Below, piece by piece: positions 26,476 through 34,963 of a stretch of 64,000 nucleotides of DNA. The position numbers were made by a program, and so were the translations under genes. The DNA is taken from contig NZ_CP091430.1 in NCBI RefSeq assembly GCF_024734895.1, forward strand, positions 2,436,501 to 2,500,500, in the 5' to 3' direction. How positions within the stretch are numbered: the first letter of the stretch is position 1; each line of letters opens with the position of its first letter. Under the pieces are notes generated by a model. The model was not told the DNA's origin, made no database searches, and saw only the letters and a list, made by a program, of their open reading frames with translations. The DNA is from Paenibacillus spongiae. Its GTDB lineage: Bacteria; Bacillota; Bacilli; Paenibacillales; Paenibacillaceae.

Positions 26476-27081
26476 ATGAAGATCGAACGACTCAATCAAG
26501 ACAAAATACGAATTTTCCTGACGTTCGACGACTTGCTGGAGCGTGGGATCCAGAAGGAAGACATGTGGCGCGAAATTCCGAAGGTACATGAGTTGTTCAG
26601 CGAGATGATGGATCAAGCCTATACGGAACTGGGGTTTGATGCAAGCGGCCCGCTTGCCGTCGAAGTGTTCGCGCTTCCTGCTCAAGGCATGGTCGTCATC
26701 GTAACGCGTGGCAAAGTACACGGTAAGTCCGACGAACGGCTGCAGGAAGAAGATCATGATGAGGACGAGTATGAGCTTGAGGTTACGCTTGAACAGAGCG
26801 ACGTCGTGCTTTACGCATTCCGGGACATTGAAGACGTCATCTCCGCATGTAAGCAGCTGCATGCAGCCGATCTTACGGAGGACGGACGTCTGTACGCATA
26901 CAACGGGAAGTATATGCTCGCTTTCGAACCGGTCGGTTTGGAACTAGCCCGGTACCACGCCATTATCGCCCTGCTCGCTGAATATGGCGAAGCGGCGTCT
27001 GTAACGACAGCTGTATTGGACGAATACGGAAAAGTCATCATGCCTTCCAAAGCCGTCTTGGAAATCTGCACTCATTTTTAA
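26476..27081 (+). CDS. mecA: Adaptor protein MecA
   Basis: MecA presents substrates (ComK in B. subtilis) to the ClpC-ClpP protease. The 201-aa product has the conserved N-terminus MKIERLNQDKIRIFLTFDDL and the family C-terminal domain with YNGKYMLAFE near residue 150. The central region (residues about 80-100) is the usual acidic linker. Start ATG 26476 follows AAGGAGGATCCTATC; the upstream in-frame extension is not used. It lies next to a glutamate dehydrogenase gene and has its own terminator. Confidence 0.92.
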   Translation: MKIERLNQDKIRIFLTFDDLLERGIQKEDMWREIPKVHELFSEMMDQAYTELGFDASGPLAVEVFALPAQGMVVIVTRGKVHGKSDERLQEEDHDEDEYELEVTLEQSDVVLYAFRDIEDVISACKQLHAADLTEDGRLYAYNGKYMLAFEPVGLELARYHAIIALLAEYGEAASVTTAVLDEYGKVIMPSKAVLEICTHF

Positions 27082-27095
27082 CTGCTTAAATTGTG

Positions 27096-27142
27096 AGAGC
27101 ATCAGCTGCGGTAATACCGTGCGCGGGATGCTCTTTATTATT
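27096..27142 (+). terminator. Intrinsic terminator of mecA
   Basis: AGAGCATC (27096-27103) pairs with GATGCTCT (27127-27134), tail TTATTATTT. Confidence 0.75.
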
Positions 27143-27245
27143 TGAATCGAACATGGCAGGAATGGCCGATGCACGAGGCTCGTGTACGGTCCGCATAGCC
27201 CGCCAGTTTCCCGCCCATATTATTCATAAGGTGGTGACGGTTCTG

Positions 27246-28496
27246 ATGAGCATCAAAGATTCGAGCGATATTCTGAAATCGACGCAGGTGATTATTGAGA
27301 AGGCGCTGAGCAAGCTTGGATACGGCGAAGATATGATCGAATTGTTGAAGGAACCTATGCGTGTATTGACGGTTCGCATTCCGGTGCGGATGGATGACGG
27401 CAAAACGCGGGTGTTTCTCGGATTCCGCGCCCAGCACAATGATGCCGTGGGTCCGACCAAGGGCGGCGTCCGCTTTCATCCGGATGTCAACGAGCTTGAA
27501 GTGAAGGCTTTGTCGATCTGGATGAGCCTCAAATGCGGGATAGCGGATCTTCCTTACGGCGGCGGCAAAGGAGGCATTGTTTGCGATCCGCGCAAAATGT
27601 CCTTCCGCGAGCTTGAACGGCTCAGCCGCGGCTATGTTCGCGCGATAAGCCAGATCGTGGGCCCTACCAAGGATATACCCGCTCCGGATGTAATGACTAA
27701 CTCCCAAATCATGGCATGGATGATGGATGAATACAGCCGCATTCGCGAATTTGATTCGCCTGGCTTCATTACCGGAAAGCCGATTGTGCTCGGCGGCTCG
27801 CAGGGAAGGGAAACCGCTACGGCGCGGGGAGTAGCCATTATGATCCATGAAGCGATGAAGAAGAAGGGGATTGCGCTTCATGAGGCACGGGTCGTCATAC
27901 AAGGCTTTGGCAATGCAGGCAGTTTCTTGGCCAAATTCATGTATGAGGCAGGCGCTAAAGTTATTGCTATTTCCGATGTGCACGGAGCATTGTATAATGA
28001 GAGTGGACTCGATATCGAAGATTTACTTGAACGGCGCGATTCGTTCGGCATGGTAACGAATCTGTTTCGCGAGACGATTACGAATGAAGAACTGCTTGCA
28101 CTTGATTGCGATGTGCTCGTTCCGGCGGCGATCGAGAACCAAATAACGATCCATAACGCGCATGATGTTCGCGCCAAGATTATCGTAGAGGCTGCCAATG
28201 GACCGACGACGCTCGAAGCGACGCGCATCGTGACGGACCGGGGCATTCTTTTGGTTCCGGATGTGCTTGCAAGTGCGGGAGGCGTCATCGTCTCCTATTT
28301 CGAATGGGTACAAAATAATCAAGGCTACTACTGGTCCGAGGCCGAGGTGGATACGAAGCTTCGCGATATGATGGTGCGCGGGTTTGATCAAGTCTATGAG
28401 CTTCATCAAGTCCGGAATGTGGACATGAGATTGGCCGCATATATGGTGGGCGTAAGGAAGATGGCGGAAGCCGCTCGTTTAAGAGGATGGGTCTAA
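27246..28496 (+). CDS. gudB: NAD-specific glutamate dehydrogenase (GudB/RocG type)
   Basis: Interconverts glutamate with 2-oxoglutarate and ammonia. The 416-aa protein has the substrate site with catalytic Lys in GGVRFHPDVN and LPYGGGKGGI (about residues 70-115) and the dinucleotide motif VIQGFGNAGSFLA (about residues 218-230). The length and sequence match the hexameric Gram-positive enzyme. I use ATG 27246 with AAGGTGG eleven bases upstream; longer in-frame forms exist. In B. subtilis gudB is also near prsW, which supports the name. The family includes leucine/valine dehydrogenases, but these are shorter. Confidence 0.9.
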   Translation: MSIKDSSDILKSTQVIIEKALSKLGYGEDMIELLKEPMRVLTVRIPVRMDDGKTRVFLGFRAQHNDAVGPTKGGVRFHPDVNELEVKALSIWMSLKCGIADLPYGGGKGGIVCDPRKMSFRELERLSRGYVRAISQIVGPTKDIPAPDVMTNSQIMAWMMDEYSRIREFDSPGFITGKPIVLGGSQGRETATARGVAIMIHEAMKKKGIALHEARVVIQGFGNAGSFLAKFMYEAGAKVIAISDVHGALYNESGLDIEDLLERRDSFGMVTNLFRETITNEELLALDCDVLVPAAIENQITIHNAHDVRAKIIVEAANGPTTLEATRIVTDRGILLVPDVLASAGGVIVSYFEWVQNNQGYYWSEAEVDTKLRDMMVRGFDQVYELHQVRNVDMRLAAYMVGVRKMAEAARLRGWV

Positions 28497-28633
28497 CGCG
28501 AATGACGTCAGGTTAGGTTAATATTATATTTTGCTAAAGATGTCATAAAGAAAAATCAATAAAGATCAGTAATGGGGCCGTTGATGATACAATTTATCGA
28601 GGCAGCGACCGCAGCAGGAGGTGATGAACAAGG

Positions 28634-29332
28634 ATGATGCTGGTTTTATCCATATTGACGGCGGCAATTGCACCTGGCGTAGCGCTGCTTACTTATTTCT
28701 ACCTCAAAGACCGGTACGATGCGGAGCCCGTTCATGTGGTCGTCAAAGTATTTTTCCTCGGCTTCTTGATCGTCCTGCCGATTATGGTCATCCAACGGGG
28801 GCTTGTCCTGTGGTGGGGCGATAATCCGTTCGTATTCTCTTTTATCGTGTCGGCCGGGGTTGAGGAACTGGTCAAGTGGTTCGTCCTGTATCATATTATT
28901 TATAATCATACGGAATTTGACGAGCCGTATGACGGAATTGTATATGCGGTGGCGGTATCGCTCGGCTTCGCTACCGTCGAGAATGTGCTCTATGCCGTTA
29001 ATCAGCCGACTTCATTCGGCCCGCTGCTTATACGGGCGTTCCTGCCGGTATCGGGGCATGCCTTGTTCGGCGTAACGATGGGTTATTACTTCGGCAAAGC
29101 GAAGTTCGCGAGCGGAACCGGAATTCGCAAGTTCCTTCTGCTCTCATTTATGCTGCCTGTGCTGGAGCATGGGGTCTATGATTGGATTATGGGCTCCGGA
29201 ACCGTTTATTGGATCTGGTTCATCGTGCCGCTCATGCTGTATTTATGGGTGAAGGGCTTGCGGAAGATGAACCGGGCCAATGCAAGATCGCCATTTCGGA
29301 TTCTGGGCCGCGAGGAAGAGGTTAAGTTATAG
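28634..29332 (+). CDS. prsW: Intramembrane protease PrsW
   Basis: PrsW makes the first cut in the anti-sigma factor RsiW in B. subtilis, releasing SigW under envelope stress. The 232-aa polytopic protein has the catalytic signatures VEELVKW (EExxxK, about residues 77-83), FATVENVLYA, SGHALFGVTMGYYFG and EHGVYDW. AGGAGGTGAT lies just upstream of ATG 28634. No rsiW/sigW pair is in the window, so its substrate is not known here. In B. subtilis sleB comes next; here a 52-aa gene does. Confidence 0.93.
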   Translation: MMLVLSILTAAIAPGVALLTYFYLKDRYDAEPVHVVVKVFFLGFLIVLPIMVIQRGLVLWWGDNPFVFSFIVSAGVEELVKWFVLYHIIYNHTEFDEPYDGIVYAVAVSLGFATVENVLYAVNQPTSFGPLLIRAFLPVSGHALFGVTMGYYFGKAKFASGTGIRKFLLLSFMLPVLEHGVYDWIMGSGTVYWIWFIVPLMLYLWVKGLRKMNRANARSPFRILGREEEVKL

Positions 29333-29406
29333 CGTTCCCGTCCATAATAAGGAAGTCGGGTTTTTCGAAAATTAACGGCTTTCGCATTAGGGACGAGGAG
29401 GTAATG

Positions 29407-29565
29407 ATGAATTCGCCACGTGTTAAAGTAGCGATCCGGTGCCGGGCGTGCGGCGAGAAATTTGTGCTGCGCGGCCGCCGGGAGAAGGGTCAGATCGATA
29501 CGGGCTTCAAGCAGTGCATCTGCAATAACACCCTGGATTTCGAAATCGAAGAGCTGGCACTATAG
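29407..29565 (+). CDS. 52-aa cysteine-rich (zinc-ribbon-like) protein
   Basis: A short gene with a strong ribosome binding site (GAGGAGG, 29395-29401, five bases before ATG 29407). The product has CRACGEKF near residue 12 and CIC near residue 37, i.e. CxxC plus CxC, suggesting a single metal-binding knuckle, followed by an acidic C-terminus (DFEIEELAL). It lies between prsW and ypeB, where B. subtilis has sleB. I do not know its function; a DNA-, RNA- or protein-binding role is only a guess. Confidence 0.7.
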   Translation: MNSPRVKVAIRCRACGEKFVLRGRREKGQIDTGFKQCICNNTLDFEIEELAL

Positions 29566-29608
29566 CTTCGGATCACGAATTCCGCCCCAAAATCAAAAAA
29601 ACATGCAT

Positions 29609-29664
29609 AAAGCTCCTTTCGGCAAACCAAACTAACACCAGGTTTTGCACAAGAAAGGAGCTTT
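29609..29664 (+). promoter_or_regulatory. Hairpin covering the ypeB ribosome binding site / possible terminator
   Basis: AAAGCTCCTTTC (29609-29620) pairs with GAAAGGAGCTTTT (29653-29665), enclosing a 32-nt loop. The right arm holds the AAGGAG site of ypeB and is followed by a poor T tail (GTCTT). It may end the upstream transcript or hide the ribosome binding site. Confidence 0.6.
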
Positions 29665-29670
29665 TGTCTT

Positions 29671-31005
29671 ATGTACCAACGATTAAGCGCGGTTTTGTTT
29701 CCCGTCATGTCGCTGCTTTTTATTGGCTCCATATATTGGGGATACCAAGAGCATCAGGAGAAGAACTCCATCTTGATCAAAGCGGAGAACCAATACCAGC
29801 GCGCATTCCATGGCTTGACTTACCATGTCCAGCAGGTGAACCGGGAGCTTGGCAAAACGCTGGCGGTTCATACAGCCTCACAAGGGTCCCAGCGCAAAGG
29901 ACTCGTGAATGTGTGGCGAATGACGAGCGAGGCCCAGAGTGAAATCAATCAGCTGCCGCTCACGCTGCTGCCGTTCAACAAAACGGAAGAGTTCCTGTCC
30001 AAAATGTCCAACTTCGCTTATAAAACATCTGTGCGCGACTTGACCAAACAGCCGCTTTCATCAGATGAATACAAGACGCTGAAGACGCTCTATGCGAATT
30101 CCGAGCAAATTTCCAAAGAGCTGTCAGGCGTGCAGAGCACGGTGCTGGCCAACAATCTGCGCTGGATGGATGTAGAGCTCGCGCTCGCGTCGGAGAACTC
30201 CAACATGGACAACTCCATTATCGACGGGTTCAAAACCATGGATAAAAAGGTAGGCGAATATCCGGAGATCAACTGGGGGCCGTCCGTCTCCAGCATGTAT
30301 CAGAAACGATCGGCGCAAATGCTTGGAGGCCCGAAGAAAACGCCGGAGGACATCAAGAAGCTGGCTGCTAAATTTACCGGCACCCAGGACATGAAAGCCA
30401 TTCGTGTCGTTGAGAATGGGAAGGGCACCGAATTCACATCCTACACCGCGACGGTCCAGCAGCCGCAGTCCAATCGTACGATCCAAATGGACTTTACGCA
30501 AAAGGGCGGCCAGTTGATCTACTATATGGATCCTCGGGACATCGGACAGAAGAAGCTGGGCGTGAAGCAGGCTGAAACCAAAGCGATGGAATTCTTGGGC
30601 CGGCACGGTTACGATGGGATGAAGGCAATCCAATATGACGAGTACGACAAGGTCGCAACCCTCACATGTGTCGCTGAACAGAACGGCGTATTGATCTATC
30701 CGGAGAAATTAACGGTTAAGGTTGCATTGGACAACGGGGAAGCGATCGGCCTGCAGGCAGCGGATTACATTTATGAGCACCATACCCGCAAAATACCGAA
30801 GCCGAAGCTTTCCTCGGCCGAAGCCCGTAAGCTCATCAATCCAGATTTGAAGCAGAAAACAGAGAATCTTGCCATGATCTTGAATGAAGTTGGCGATGAA
30901 GTGCTCTGTTACGATTTTACCGGCTCTATCAACGGGGCAGATTATCGAATCTTTATCAATGCCGAAACAGGCATGGAAGAATCGATCGAGCAGCTGCCCA
31001 AATAA
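29671..31005 (+). CDS. ypeB: Germination protein YpeB
   Basis: YpeB is a spore inner-membrane protein that stabilises and restrains the cortex-lytic enzyme SleB. The 444-aa product has an N-terminal anchor (AVLFPVMSLLFIGSIYWGY), a helical N-terminal half, and PepSY-like repeats in the C-terminal part (about residues 210-440). ATG 29671 follows GAAAGGAG. Oddly, sleB, usually just upstream and dependent on YpeB, is absent from the window. A terminator follows. Confidence 0.92.
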   Translation: MYQRLSAVLFPVMSLLFIGSIYWGYQEHQEKNSILIKAENQYQRAFHGLTYHVQQVNRELGKTLAVHTASQGSQRKGLVNVWRMTSEAQSEINQLPLTLLPFNKTEEFLSKMSNFAYKTSVRDLTKQPLSSDEYKTLKTLYANSEQISKELSGVQSTVLANNLRWMDVELALASENSNMDNSIIDGFKTMDKKVGEYPEINWGPSVSSMYQKRSAQMLGGPKKTPEDIKKLAAKFTGTQDMKAIRVVENGKGTEFTSYTATVQQPQSNRTIQMDFTQKGGQLIYYMDPRDIGQKKLGVKQAETKAMEFLGRHGYDGMKAIQYDEYDKVATLTCVAEQNGVLIYPEKLTVKVALDNGEAIGLQAADYIYEHHTRKIPKPKLSSAEARKLINPDLKQKTENLAMILNEVGDEVLCYDFTGSINGADYRIFINAETGMEESIEQLPK

Positions 31006-31024
31006 ACGCAAGCATGAACCAAAC

Positions 31025-31063
31025 AATGGCTGAACAGGCGCTCCAACCTGTTCAGCCATTTTC
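31025..31063 (+). terminator. Intrinsic terminator of ypeB
   Basis: AATGGCTGAACAGG (31025-31038) pairs perfectly with CCTGTTCAGCCATT (31047-31060), tail TTTTCG. Confidence 0.9.
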
Positions 31064-31122
31064 GTATTCCATCCTCTGGAAAAGACAGCGCCTCATTCCG
31101 TCTTCCCCATAATTCGACATCC

Positions 31123-31131
31123 TGCTATAAT
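31123..31131 (+). promoter_or_regulatory. Extended -10 promoter of the PilZ gene
   Basis: TGCTATAAT (TGnTATAAT). Transcription would start near 31138, which rules against using the ATG at 31138 as the start codon. Confidence 0.6.
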
Positions 31132-31155
31132 CTAGAAATGGAAGGGGCGAGGGCC

Positions 31156-31809
31156 ATGCTGCCGAAAGTAAACCAAATCATATACCTGCAGGTGGCTTCA
31201 TCCGACGAAGAGGAAGCCGCACTGGAGTACAAGTCGAGAATTGCAGACGGGAGCGATAACGAGCTTCTGATTGAAATCCCTGTTCTGGAAGGGACGGGGC
31301 GTTATAAACGTCTGTTTCTCGGCGATGAGCTGTCTGCTTATTATTTGACCCATGACGGCGTAAAGCACTATTTTAACTCCCATGTGCTTGGTCTTAAGGA
31401 GGATGTCGTCCGGCTCGTCCGCATACAAAAGCCGGATCCGGATTCGATTACGAAGATTCAACGCCGACATTTTCTGCGAGTTGCGTCGGAGCTGGAGATC
31501 GCGATCAGGCTTTCGGACCATGTCCGCTTTCTTGGCATGACGGACGATGTCGGCGGCGGAGGCATCTCTTTCCTATGCGATGGCAGGTGGCCGATCAAAC
31601 CGGAGACTGAGCTTGATTGCTGGCTGCTTGTGCCTTACCGGAACGGCTCGATCGAGCACACGCAGTTCAAGGCGGAGGTCGTCCGGGTCAAGAAGCTGGA
31701 GACGGGACGGATTCAAGTGATGGCCAAGTATGTCAGTATTACGGACGGCGAGAGGCAAAAAATCATTCGGTATTGCTTTGAACGGCAGCTGGATGTCCGC
31801 AAAAGATAG
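31156..31809 (+). CDS. ypfA: PilZ domain protein (YpfA/YcgR-like)
   Basis: A 217-aa two-domain protein. The N-terminal YcgR-type domain (about residues 1-95) is followed by a PilZ domain that binds cyclic di-GMP in relatives; B. subtilis YpfA (DgrA/MotI) brakes the flagellar motor. The arginine motif is present as QRRHFLR (about residues 101-107). The second motif, normally D/NxSxxG, reads DVGGGG, so Ser is replaced by Gly. ATG 31156 has AAGGGG eight bases upstream; ATG 31138 would be at the transcription start. Confidence 0.88.
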   Translation: MLPKVNQIIYLQVASSDEEEAALEYKSRIADGSDNELLIEIPVLEGTGRYKRLFLGDELSAYYLTHDGVKHYFNSHVLGLKEDVVRLVRIQKPDPDSITKIQRRHFLRVASELEIAIRLSDHVRFLGMTDDVGGGGISFLCDGRWPIKPETELDCWLLVPYRNGSIEHTQFKAEVVRVKKLETGRIQVMAKYVSITDGERQKIIRYCFERQLDVRKR

Positions 31810-31899
31810 CGGGATATAAATACGTGTGATTTTGCCGGGGCGCATAAGGAAGCGTTTCATGGAAAAACTATCCCCAAACGATAGAAATGGGGAGTTCTT

Positions 31900-32115
31900 A
31901 TGAACGTGAATCGTCTGAAGCCGCGCAAACGGCGCCCGGCGGATACGCACTCGAAACGGCTCGCGAAGCTGTCCGACGACGTAACCGAAATATTGAAAAA
32001 AATTGTCATAACGCTTCTGATTGCAGTCGTTATCAGTCAGGTGGCCATGCAGTCCGGGGCGGTTAGAAGGTGGGTAACGGGCGTGGACCGGCTTGAAGGA
32101 ACCTCCTTCCAGTAG
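31900..32115 (+). CDS. YpfB-like small membrane protein (DUF5359)
   Basis: 71 aa: a basic N-terminus (RLKPRKRRPADTHSKRL) followed by one membrane segment (IVITLLIAVVISQVAMQ, about residues 35-51) and a short outside tail. It lies between the PilZ gene and cmk, as B. subtilis ypfB does, and GGGGAG precedes the ATG. Function unknown; assignment rests on size, topology and synteny. Confidence 0.8.
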   Translation: MNVNRLKPRKRRPADTHSKRLAKLSDDVTEILKKIVITLLIAVVISQVAMQSGAVRRWVTGVDRLEGTSFQ

Positions 32116-32126
32116 GTTCGCGTTCT

Positions 32127-32155
32127 TTGCACTTCCATGTCCAGTGTGGTATAAT
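32127..32155 (+). promoter_or_regulatory. Sigma-A promoter of cmk
   Basis: TTGCAC (32127-32132), 17-bp spacer, TATAAT (32150-32155) with TGG before it. A near-consensus extended promoter. Confidence 0.75.
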
Positions 32156-32165
32156 TTTCACAACC

Positions 32166-32187
32166 GCAGGCAGAGCCTGCTTTTTTC
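32166..32187 (+). terminator. Small intrinsic terminator just downstream of the cmk promoter
   Basis: GCAGGC-AGA-GCCTGC followed by six T. It probably ends the ypfA-ypfB transcript, but the cmk promoter fires upstream of it (start near 32162), so part of the cmk transcripts may also stop here. Confidence 0.7.
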
Positions 32188-32262
32188 TTGATGCTTAGGA
32201 GCCAGGCTCTTCAAGGCTTAGGCTGACAAGCCGTTTTCGGCTTTCGAGGAGGTCACACATCG

Positions 32263-32964
32263 TTGAGCAAGGATGAAAGACTTTGCAGCGTGCGGATGAA
32301 CGTGGCGATCGACGGGCCTGCAGGTGCAGGCAAGAGCACGGTTGCCCGCAAAGTCGCCGAGCAACTCGGCTATGTTTACATTGATACCGGCGCGATGTAT
32401 CGTGCGGTAACGCTTGCCGCCAATCGGGCAGGTGTCGATCCGGATGAACCGGACAGGCTGGGAACGCTGATTTCCGGGCTGGATATCCGGCTGGAGCCGG
32501 GCGTTAACGGCCAAACCGTGCTGTTGAACGGTGAGAATGTGACCGAGGAGATTCGCTCGCGCGACGTTACGCTCCGCGTATCGAAGGTGGCCTCGCATGA
32601 GGCGGTTCGCGCGAAGCTCGTCGATTTGCAGCGCAAGCTTGCTTCCGCCAAGGGCGTCGTCATGGACGGCCGGGACATCGGTTCGAATGTGCTTCCGGAT
32701 GCGGAATTGAAAGTGTTTCTTACCGCAAGCGTGCAAACCCGGGCATTGAGAAGATTTCAGGAATTAACAGAAGACCAGAAGGTACCGCTCGCGCAGCTGG
32801 AGCAAGAAATCGCCGACCGCGACCGAAGCGATGAACAACGGGTGCATGCGCCTTTGGTTCGCGCCAAGGATGCCGTCGTCGTGGACAGTACGGATTTGAC
32901 GGTCGACCAAGTCGTTGAAGTTATTATAGACTTGAGCCGAACCAAAACGGCGGAGGCGAAGTAA
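32263..32964 (+). CDS. cmk: Cytidylate kinase
   Basis: Cmk phosphorylates CMP and dCMP using ATP. The 233-aa product has the P-loop AIDGPAGAGKST (about residues 14-25), YIDTGAMYRAVT for CMP recognition, VMDGRDIGSNV and the lid region DRDRSDEQR. Start TTG 32263 has AGGAGGTCAC (32247-32256); the ATG at 32296 would give a shorter N-terminus but has no good site. An AAGCCG/CGGCTT hairpin (32229-32244) lies just before the ribosome binding site. plsC follows after three bases. Confidence 0.94.
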   Translation: MSKDERLCSVRMNVAIDGPAGAGKSTVARKVAEQLGYVYIDTGAMYRAVTLAANRAGVDPDEPDRLGTLISGLDIRLEPGVNGQTVLLNGENVTEEIRSRDVTLRVSKVASHEAVRAKLVDLQRKLASAKGVVMDGRDIGSNVLPDAELKVFLTASVQTRALRRFQELTEDQKVPLAQLEQEIADRDRSDEQRVHAPLVRAKDAVVVDSTDLTVDQVVEVIIDLSRTKTAEAK

Positions 32965-32967
32965 ACT

Positions 32968-33546
32968 ATGTTATACAGCATTTGCCGCAGCCTGCTCCGT
33001 GTCATCTATGCCGTGCTGTACCGATTCGAAGCAAGCGGGCTTGAGAATATTCCGGCAACCGGTCCGGTCGTCCTCTGCTCGAATCACATTAGTCTGCTGG
33101 ATCCTACGACAGTAGGGACCAAAGTGAACCGCAAGGTTCATTACATGGCGAAAGCGGAGCTATTCAAAGTGCCGCTATTCGGACCGTTCATTCGCGAGCT
33201 CGGCGCGTTTCCCGTCAAACGGGGAGGGGTCAGCAAGGAAGCGATCCGTTCTGCGATCGCCCTGCTTCAAGAGGGCGGCGTGATGGGGATCTTCCCGGAA
33301 GGCACGCGCAACGCTGCCACCGGTATGGGCAAGAAAGGCGCTGCCATGATTGCGATGCGCAGTCAAGCGACCGTTATTCCTGTAGCCATCATCGGCGATT
33401 ATCGTCTGTTTAGAAAAATGCAAATCCGTTACGGCCAGCCGATCGATCTGACAGCTATCATAAATGAGGATTCTTCTACCGATGTGCTGGAGCGTATTAC
33501 AGATGCCATTATGGACAATATTCGCGAAATGGTAAAAAAGGGATAA
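32968..33546 (+). CDS. plsC: 1-acyl-sn-glycerol-3-phosphate acyltransferase
   Basis: PlsC adds the second acyl chain to lysophosphatidic acid, giving phosphatidic acid, at the membrane. The 192-aa protein shows the catalytic NHISLLD (HxxxxD, about residues 35-41), FPVKRGGVSKEAIR, and the substrate motif FPEGTRN. The first 20 residues are hydrophobic. GGAGG is eleven bases upstream of the ATG, inside the end of cmk. It forms the cmk-plsC-rpsA cluster common in this group; plsY (38.5 kb), the enzyme before it in the pathway, is also in this window. Confidence 0.94.
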   Translation: MLYSICRSLLRVIYAVLYRFEASGLENIPATGPVVLCSNHISLLDPTTVGTKVNRKVHYMAKAELFKVPLFGPFIRELGAFPVKRGGVSKEAIRSAIALLQEGGVMGIFPEGTRNAATGMGKKGAAMIAMRSQATVIPVAIIGDYRLFRKMQIRYGQPIDLTAIINEDSSTDVLERITDAIMDNIREMVKKG

Positions 33547-33644
33547 TGTTGGATTGTTTTAGACGGTGCGTGAAACTGAACTGATTCAAGTTTGTGAGCG
33601 TACGTTTAAATAAAGTTGGGGTATGAATTGAGGAGGTATTTCAA

Positions 33645-34895
33645 ATGTCAGAAGAAACAAATGTGCAAGAAACCGCAGCAGCGGAAACGATCAGCCAAGA
33701 AGCAATGGATAATTTCGTGTCCGTTAAGAAAGGCGACACGGTAAAAGGTACGATCGTCAAGATTGAAGATAACCAAGTGTTTGTTAGCCTTGGATATAAA
33801 TATGACGGCGTCATTCCGCTTCGCGAATTATCCTCGATTCAGCTGGACAACGCAGCTGAGGCTGCTGAAGTCGGCCAAGAAGTCGAGCTGAAAGTGGTAA
33901 GCATCGATGACGAGAAGGAGAAGCTTGTCCTTTCCAAACGTCAAATCGATGGCGAGCGCGCTTGGGACGAACTTCAATCCCGTTTCGACAACGGCGTAGT
34001 GTTCGAAGTAACAGTAGCCGACGTCGTAAAAGGCGGACTCGTCGCGGATATCGGTGTTCGCGGATTCATTCCTGCATCCATGGTTGAGCGTCACTTCGTA
34101 GAAGATTTCAGCGATTACAAGGGGCGTACGCTTCGCGTAAAAGTGAAAGAAATCGACCGCGAGAACAATAAAGTGATTCTCTCCCAGAAAGAAGTGCTCG
34201 ATGCCGAATTCGAGCAAAACAAGCAAAAAATTATGAGCGAGCTTCAAGTAGGCCAAGAGCTTGAAGGCACCGTGCAGCGTTTGACGCCATTCGGCGCATT
34301 CGTAGATATCGGCGGAATCGACGGACTGGTTCACGTTTCCGAGCTTTCTTGGCAGCATGTTGCGCATCCGAAGGACATCGTTTCCGAAGGTCAATCGGTT
34401 CGCGTGAAGGTTCTGAAGGTAGATCCGGCATTGGGCAAAATCAGCCTCAGCATGAAAGCAGCCGAGCCTGGTCCTTGGGAAACGGCTGGCGACAAGTTCA
34501 ATACCGGCGATATCGTTACCGGTACGGTCCGCCGTATCGTAACGTTCGGTGCTTTCGTTGAAATCGCTCCTGGCGTCGAAGGTCTGGTACACATCTCTCA
34601 ACTGGCTCACCGCCATGTGGCAACGCCGCATGAGGTCGTTACTGAGGGTCAGGAAGTTAAAGCGAAAGTTCTCGACTTTAACCCGGCCGAGAAGCGCGTT
34701 AGCTTGAGCATCAAAGAAACGGAAGAAGCGCCTGAACAAGCGCCAAGAGCCGAAAGAGCTCCACGCGGCGATCGTGACCGCGACCGTGGACCGAAAATCG
34801 AGAAAATCGACAATCCGAACGTAAGCCTGAGCAACGAAGGCATGAGCTTCACGTTGGCTGAACGTTTCGGCGATAAACTGAGCAAATTGAAATAA
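33645..34895 (+). CDS. rpsA: S1 domain RNA-binding protein (ribosomal protein S1 homologue)
   Basis: A 416-aa protein with four S1 RNA-binding barrels, beginning at about residues 25, 115, 200 and 285 (for example GQELEGTVQRLTPFGAFVDI and GDIVTGTVRRIVTFGAFVEI). This matches B. subtilis YpfD, a shorter S1 homologue whose need in translation is weaker than in E. coli, where S1 has six domains. An Arg/Asp/Glu-rich stretch near residues 365-385 links to a conserved C-terminal segment. ATG with TTGAGGAGG upstream; strong terminator after it. Confidence 0.94.
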   Translation: MSEETNVQETAAAETISQEAMDNFVSVKKGDTVKGTIVKIEDNQVFVSLGYKYDGVIPLRELSSIQLDNAAEAAEVGQEVELKVVSIDDEKEKLVLSKRQIDGERAWDELQSRFDNGVVFEVTVADVVKGGLVADIGVRGFIPASMVERHFVEDFSDYKGRTLRVKVKEIDRENNKVILSQKEVLDAEFEQNKQKIMSELQVGQELEGTVQRLTPFGAFVDIGGIDGLVHVSELSWQHVAHPKDIVSEGQSVRVKVLKVDPALGKISLSMKAAEPGPWETAGDKFNTGDIVTGTVRRIVTFGAFVEIAPGVEGLVHISQLAHRHVATPHEVVTEGQEVKAKVLDFNPAEKRVSLSIKETEEAPEQAPRAERAPRGDRDRDRGPKIEKIDNPNVSLSNEGMSFTLAERFGDKLSKLK

Positions 34896-34920
34896 TTGGT
34901 TGAGCCGTATGAACGGCTTG

Positions 34921-34963
34921 AGCCGCCAATGGAGCAGATATCTGCTTCGTTGGCGGTTTTTTT
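34921..34963 (+). terminator. Intrinsic terminator of rpsA
   Basis: AGCCGCCAATG (34921-34931) pairs with CGTTGGCGG (34948-34956), inner GCAGATATCTGC palindrome, then seven T. Confidence 0.92.
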
